Below, piece by piece: positions 59,754 to 64,000 of a stretch of DNA of 64,000 nucleotides. The position numbers and the translations under genes are program-made. How positions within the stretch are numbered: position 1 is the stretch's first letter; each line of letters opens with the position of its first letter. Source of the DNA: Faecalimonas umbilicata (GTDB lineage Bacteria > Bacillota > Clostridia > Lachnospirales > Lachnospiraceae); assembly GCF_004346095.1 (NCBI RefSeq), contig NZ_SLZV01000002.1, positions 1-64,000 of the forward strand. The letters are read 5' to 3'. The notes below the pieces were generated by a model. That model ran no database searches. It was not told where the DNA came from and saw only the letters and a program-made list of their open reading frames with translations.

Positions 59754-62351
59754 TTAGGATCTTACCCACGCCTTGACTCTCGCCTTGAGTGCTCCATCTT
59801 CTACATCGATCAAGATTGTATCCTCCGCTCCGATTTCTCCGGAAAGAATCAACTTCGCTGCCAGTGTCTCTACATTTTTCTGTAAAAATCTCTTAAGTGG
59901 TCTTGCACCGTACATTGGCTCATATCCGCCATCCACAACAAACTGCTTTGCAGCTTCTGTCAGTTCTATCTTCACTTGAGAATCCTGCAATCTTTTATTT
60001 AAATCCTGAATCAGCAACTCAACAATCTCGTAAATATCTTTCTTCGTCAGTGGCTTAAACATAATAATTTCATCCAGACGATTTAAAAACTCCGGCCGGA
60101 AGTGTGCCCGCAGATCATTCATAACGAGAGTCTCACTCTCTTCTTTGATTTCCCCATTCTCATCAATTCCATCTAACAAATACGTAGAACCGATATTCGA
60201 TGTCATGATCAAAATCGTATTTTTGAAATCAACGGTACGTCCCTGTGAGTCTGTAATCCGACCATCATCCAATACTTGAAGCAACACATTGAATACATCT
60301 GGATGTGCTTTCTCAATCTCATCGAACAGTACAACAGAATATGGTTTTCTTCTCACCGCCTCTGTCAACTGTCCTCCTTCATCATATCCGACATATCCCG
60401 GAGGTGCTCCGATCAGACGTGACACGGAATATTTTTCCATATATTCACTCATATCAATCCGAACCATATTGCTCTCATCGTCAAACAGACTTTGCGCAAG
60501 TGCCTTTGCAAGTTCTGTCTTACCAACACCGGTCGGTCCAAGGAATAAGAAAGAACCGATCGGCTTTGTAGGATCTTTGATTCCTGCTTTGGAACGGATA
60601 ATTGCCTCCGTCACTTTCATCACACCTTCGTCCTGTCCGATCACTCTTTTATGAAGTTCTTCGTCCAGATGAAGGGTCTTACTTCTCTCACTTTCATTTA
60701 ACTTCGCCACCGGGATGCCCGTCCAGCGTGAGATGATCCTTGCGATCTCATCCTCTGTGACGCTTTCATGCACAAGTGTCATCGATTTTCCTTTGACACG
60801 TTCTTCTTCCTCCTGAAGCTGCTTTGTCAGCTGCGGTAATCTTCCGTACTGAAGTTCTGCCGCCTTTTCCAAATCGTAAGAACGCTGTGCTTTCTGTATC
60901 TCCTGATTGACTTGCTCTATCTCCTCTCGGATCTTCTGCAAACGTTCCACAGATGTTTTCTCATTGTCCCACTGCGCTTTCTTTCCGGCAAATTCATCCC
61001 GCATCTCTGCCAGTTCCTGCTGCAAATGAACAAGACGCTCTTGACTGAGTCTGTCATTTTCCTTCTTCAATGCAGCCTCCTCAATCTCTAACTGCATAAT
61101 CCTTCTTCGCAGTTCATCCATCTCCGTCGGCATAGAATCTAACTCCGTCTTAATTAAAGCGCATGCCTCATCTACAAGGTCGATAGCCTTATCTGGCAGA
61201 AAACGGTCTGTAATATATCTGTTGGAGAGTGTTGCAGCTGCCACAAGTGCGCTATCTGTAATCTTCACACCATGAAATACTTCATAGCGTTCTTTCAATC
61301 CACGAAGAATAGAAATGGCATCTTCCACCGTCGGTTCATCTACCATAACTGGCTGAAATCTTCTCTCTAAAGCCGCGTCTTTCTCAATATACTGCCTGTA
61401 TTCATCCAACGTTGTCGCACCAATACAGTGTAATTCACCTCTCGCCAGCATCGGTTTTAACATATTGCCGGCATCCATCGCACCATCTGTCTTTCCTGCA
61501 CCGACAATTGTATGAAGTTCATCAATGAAAAGAATAATATTCCCATCACTGTTCTTCACTTCTTCCAGTACCGCTTTCAGACGTTCCTCAAACTCCCCGC
61601 GATATTTGGCTCCAGCTACAAGTGCCCCCATATCCAACGCAAAAATCTTTTTATTTTTCAGACCTTCCGGCACATCTCCTCTGACGATTCTCTGTGCAAG
61701 GCCTTCTACCGCTGCAGTCTTACCGACACCTGGTTCTCCGATCAATACCGGATTATTCTTTGTCTTTCTTGAAAGGATCCGGATCACATTCCGAATCTCT
61801 GCGTCACGCCCGATCACCGGATCTAGCTTCTGTTCTCTGGCTCGTTCTACAAGATCGCTTCCATATTTATTCAAAGTATCATACGTAGCCTCCGGATTAT
61901 CGCTTGTCACCCTCTGATTTCCTCGGACAGTAGAAAGTGCCTGAAGAAATCCTTCTCTCGTAATTCCAAATTCTCTGAAAATGGCCTTTAATTCCTTGTT
62001 TGGATACTTCAACAGAGATAAGAAAATATGCTCTACCGAAACATACTCATCTCCCATCTGTTTTGCCTCATCTTCTGCATGGATCAAAGCTTTGTTCAAA
62101 TCCTGGCCAATGTAGAGCTGTCCGCCCTGTACCTTTGTGCGTTTTCTTAATCCTTCTTCCACGCGATTACTGAACAACTGTTTCTGAATCCCCATTTTCT
62201 CGATTAGATTTGCGATTAAACTGTCATTTTGTATGATAAGAGCATACAGCAGATGTTCCTGCTCTACCTCCTGATTGCCATATTCATAGGCAACTTTTTC
62301 ACATCCTTGTACCGCCTGCAATGAATTCTGGGTAAATTTATTAATGTTCAT
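59754..62351 (-). CDS. clpB: ATP-dependent disaggregase ClpB
   Basis: 865-residue AAA+ chaperone. An N domain ([22 protein letters not shown]) is followed by a first ATPase with GEPGVGKTA and [22 protein letters not shown]. The coiled-coil middle domain (about 405-525, [20 protein letters not shown]) marks ClpB rather than ClpC. The second ATPase has [15 protein letters not shown] and a C-terminal lid. It rescues aggregated proteins with DnaK. The start at 62351 has GAGAGGT; a 19-codon extension would run through the promoter. The promoter carries an imperfect CIRCE, so HrcA control is expected. Confidence 0.97.
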   Translation of the reverse strand: MNINKFTQNSLQAVQGCEKVAYEYGNQEVEQEHLLYALIIQNDSLIANLIEKMGIQKQLFSNRVEEGLRKRTKVQGGQLYIGQDLNKALIHAEDEAKQMGDEYVSVEHIFLSLLKYPNKELKAIFREFGITREGFLQALSTVRGNQRVTSDNPEATYDTLNKYGSDLVERAREQKLDPVIGRDAEIRNVIRILSRKTKNNPVLIGEPGVGKTAAVEGLAQRIVRGDVPEGLKNKKIFALDMGALVAGAKYRGEFEERLKAVLEEVKNSDGNIILFIDELHTIVGAGKTDGAMDAGNMLKPMLARGELHCIGATTLDEYRQYIEKDAALERRFQPVMVDEPTVEDAISILRGLKERYEVFHGVKITDSALVAAATLSNRYITDRFLPDKAIDLVDEACALIKTELDSMPTEMDELRRRIMQLEIEEAALKKENDRLSQERLVHLQQELAEMRDEFAGKKAQWDNEKTSVERLQKIREEIEQVNQEIQKAQRSYDLEKAAELQYGRLPQLTKQLQEEEERVKGKSMTLVHESVTEDEIARIISRWTGIPVAKLNESERSKTLHLDEELHKRVIGQDEGVMKVTEAIIRSKAGIKDPTKPIGSFLFLGPTGVGKTELAKALAQSLFDDESNMVRIDMSEYMEKYSVSRLIGAPPGYVGYDEGGQLTEAVRRKPYSVVLFDEIEKAHPDVFNVLLQVLDDGRITDSQGRTVDFKNTILIMTSNIGSTYLLDGIDENGEIKEESETLVMNDLRAHFRPEFLNRLDEIIMFKPLTKKDIYEIVELLIQDLNKRLQDSQVKIELTEAAKQFVVDGGYEPMYGARPLKRFLQKNVETLAAKLILSGEIGAEDTILIDVEDGALKARVKAWVRS

Positions 62352-62400
62352 CTTGTTACCTCTCTTTCTTTTTGTTCTATAATAGATATAACATATGTTG

Positions 62401-62427
62401 TTAGCCATGTCAATAGACGAGTGCTAA
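62401..62427 (-). promoter_or_regulatory. Imperfect CIRCE element over the clpB promoter
   Basis: TTAGCCATG (62401-62409), 9 bases, GAGTGCTAA (62419-62427). The right half is the exact CIRCE half-site; the left keeps only TTAGC. A minus-strand -35 TTGACA (62408-62413) lies inside the element, with a TATATC-like -10 17 bases on. HrcA would block the polymerase directly. Confidence 0.8.
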
Positions 62428-62514
62428 CATTTTTAATATTTTTTTGTAATCTCATCACAGAATATTTCTTTTTCCTGTATTATAGTATTTTTATCAACTT
62501 TTAAAGGTTTTATT

Positions 62515-62625
62515 ATGAAAAAGAAACAGATGCGCAGTTATCTTACTCCAAAAAATGGGGTATACGAATGTAAAAAATATAGGAGGCATCGCTTCCTATA
62601 CAGGAAAGGTGGAAAAATAAAATGA
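62515..62625 (+). CDS. Small basic ORF overlapping the next gene (ATGA)
   Basis: 36-codon frame starting ATG at 62515 (MKKKQMRSYLTPKNG...), rich in Lys and Arg (about 15 of 36 residues), with AAAGG 8 bases upstream and a TATAGT-like -10 further up. Its TGA stop overlaps the ATG of the next gene as ATGA, the pattern of translational coupling. It has no family I recognise. It could be a leader peptide, a small protein, or chance. If the real promoter of the next gene is the GGGGTATA region at about 62558, it would not be translated in full. Confidence 0.4.
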   Translation: MKKKQMRSYLTPKNGVYECKKYRRHRFLYRKGGKIK

Positions 62626-64000
62626 AAATTGTAATTGTAGGCGGTGTAGCTGGCGGTGCAACTGCTGCCGCAAGACTCCGCAGATTGGACGAACATGCAG
62701 AAATCATTGTCTTTGAGCGCTCTGGACTTATTTCCTACGCAAACTGTGGACTTCCTTATTACATTGGAGATGTAATTACAGATTCAGACCTTCTTACTTT
62801 ACAGACACCAGAAAGCTTCCTTTCTCGTTTCCGCGTATCCATGAAGGTACATCACGAAGTTACCTCCCTACATCCGGAACGTCATGCAGTATCTGTAAAG
62901 AATCTGGAAACAGGAGAAGAATTTGAGGAAACCTATGACAAGCTCATCCTTTCTCCTGGTGCCAAGCCAACCCAGCCCAAACTTCCTGGTACAGATATCG
63001 ACAAACTCTTTACACTGCGAACCGTAGAAGACACCCTGCGGATCAAAACCTATATTGAGAAAACCCAACCAAAGTCTGCTGTTTTGGCAGGAGGAGGCTT
63101 CATCGGATTAGAATTAGCCGAAAATCTCCGTGAGCTTGGCATGGAGGTCACCATTGTGCAGCAACCAAAGCAGCTGATGAATCCGTTTGATTCAGATATG
63201 GCTGCCTTTCTCCATAATGAAATGCGGAAACATGGAGTAAAACTGGCTCTTGGGCATACGGTAGAAGGATTTCAGGAAACTGCAGATAGTGTCCGTGTTC
63301 TTTTAAAAGAAGCGGAACCTCTTTGTGCAGACATGGTAGTATTAGCTATTGGTGTTACTCCCGACACAAAACTAGCTAAAGATGCCGGTCTGGAACTTGG
63401 TATAAAAGACAGCATTTTAGTCAATGCGCATATGCAAACTTCTGCACCCGATATTTATGCTGTAGGGGATGCCGTACAAATAAAACATTTCGTCACCGGA
63501 CAAGATGCTTTAATTTCTCTTGCCGGACCTGCCAACAAGCAAGGACGTATTGCAGCAGACCATATCTGTGGAAAAAACAGTTCTTACCCTGGCTCCCAAG
63601 GTAGTTCTGTGATTAAAGTATTTGATATGACTGCCGCTGTCACTGGTGTAAATGAAACCAATGCCAGAAAAGCCGGTCTGGCTGTAGACAAAGTGATTCT
63701 CTCTCCTATGAGCCATGCCGGCTATTATCCCGGAGGGAAAGTTATGACGATGAAAGTAGTATTTGAGAAAAAAACCTACCGGATCCTTGGGGCACAAATT
63801 GTGGGATATGAAGGTGTAGACAAGCGAATCGATGTACTTGCTACTGCCATCCATGCCGGGATGAGAGCTTCAGATCTGGCAGAATTAGATCTGGCCTATG
63901 CACCTCCTTATTCTTCTGCCAAAGATCCTGTCAATCTGGCTGGATTTATGATAGAAAATATTTCTGATGGTACGTTAAAGCAATTCCATCTGGAAGATAT
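62622..64000 (+). CDS. CoA-disulfide reductase-like flavoprotein, cut by window end
   Basis: At least 459 residues are visible and the frame runs off the window. The N-terminal FAD site is MKIVIVGGVAGGATAAARLRR, followed by the single active cysteine Cys42 in SYANCGLPYYIG, the mark of CoA-disulfide/persulfide reductases. The NAD(P)H site is AVLAGGGFIGLELAENL (about 148), and the second FAD motif is DIYAVGDAV. The C-terminal dimer domain ends with YAPPYSSAKDPVNLAGF at about 435. Sequence continues past this point (MIENISDGTLKQFHLED), so a fused rhodanese domain may follow, as in polysulfide or CoA-persulfide reductases. Role: thiol redox or sulfur handling. AAGGTGG precedes the ATG. Confidence 0.9.
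   Translation, partial: MKIVIVGGVAGGATAAARLRRLDEHAEIIVFERSGLISYANCGLPYYIGDVITDSDLLTLQTPESFLSRFRVSMKVHHEVTSLHPERHAVSVKNLETGEEFEETYDKLILSPGAKPTQPKLPGTDIDKLFTLRTVEDTLRIKTYIEKTQPKSAVLAGGGFIGLELAENLRELGMEVTIVQQPKQLMNPFDSDMAAFLHNEMRKHGVKLALGHTVEGFQETADSVRVLLKEAEPLCADMVVLAIGVTPDTKLAKDAGLELGIKDSILVNAHMQTSAPDIYAVGDAVQIKHFVTGQDALISLAGPANKQGRIAADHICGKNSSYPGSQGSSVIKVFDMTAAVTGVNETNARKAGLAVDKVILSPMSHAGYYPGGKVMTMKVVFEKKTYRILGAQIVGYEGVDKRIDVLATAIHAGMRASDLAELDLAYAPPYSSAKDPVNLAGFMIENISDGTLKQFHLED

Overview
The window looks like chromosomal DNA of an anaerobic, low-GC Firmicute of class Clostridia, most likely family Lachnospiraceae; I cannot fix the genus. The signs are a pyruvate:ferredoxin oxidoreductase and a pyruvate,phosphate dikinase with strong codon bias, a dimeric-type glycyl-tRNA synthetase, NiaR, CIRCE and L-box style regulation, a murE with the DAP-specific motif, and the Firmicute gene order priA-def-fmt-yugP-rsmB-rlmN-prpC-prkC-rsgA-rpe-thiN. 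Almost everything is on the minus strand. The exceptions are a partial tnpB, blaI-blaR1, an araC gene, a vanZ gene and a partial flavin disulfide reductase at the right edge. I see no rRNA, tRNA or CRISPR array.

Left part (1-16 kb). The right end of an IS200/IS605-type element (tnpB plus a structured 3' end) lies against, and supplies the last codons of, an OmpR-type response regulator. Next is a nadA-nadB-nadC-niaR operon whose promoter carries a palindromic operator over its -35 box, then dgkA-phasin-ubiB, a large wall-anchored surface protein, a divergent blaI-blaR1 sensor pair without a visible beta-lactamase, ppdK with a structured leader, and a HAD/cyclophilin pair.

Middle (16-27 kb). 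An ABC-2 type exporter (ATPase and two permeases) is followed by the most distinctive part of the window: a carbohydrate locus with a CUT1 ABC importer, a Gfo/Idh/MocA dehydrogenase, an intracellular GH129/GH101-like glycosidase and a divergent AraC regulator. The two minus-strand promoters of this locus share a two-block element with identical spacing to each other and to the -10 box. This is very likely the AraC site and ties the two transcription units into one regulon, plausibly for alpha-GalNAc (mucin/Tn-type) glycosides.

Right part (27-64 kb) is mostly core genome: M18 aminopeptidase and glyS; an M16C protease-era-yqzL-recO operon; a lysine riboswitch with terminator upstream of an NhaC-family (LysW-type) transporter; nifJ; lgt; ychF; and the long murE-to-thiN cluster joining cell wall, translation and Ser/Thr kinase-phosphatase signalling. 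vanZ, dinB and a clpB under an imperfect CIRCE follow. The window ends in a CoA-disulfide-reductase-like gene preceded by, and ATGA-overlapped with, a tiny basic ORF.
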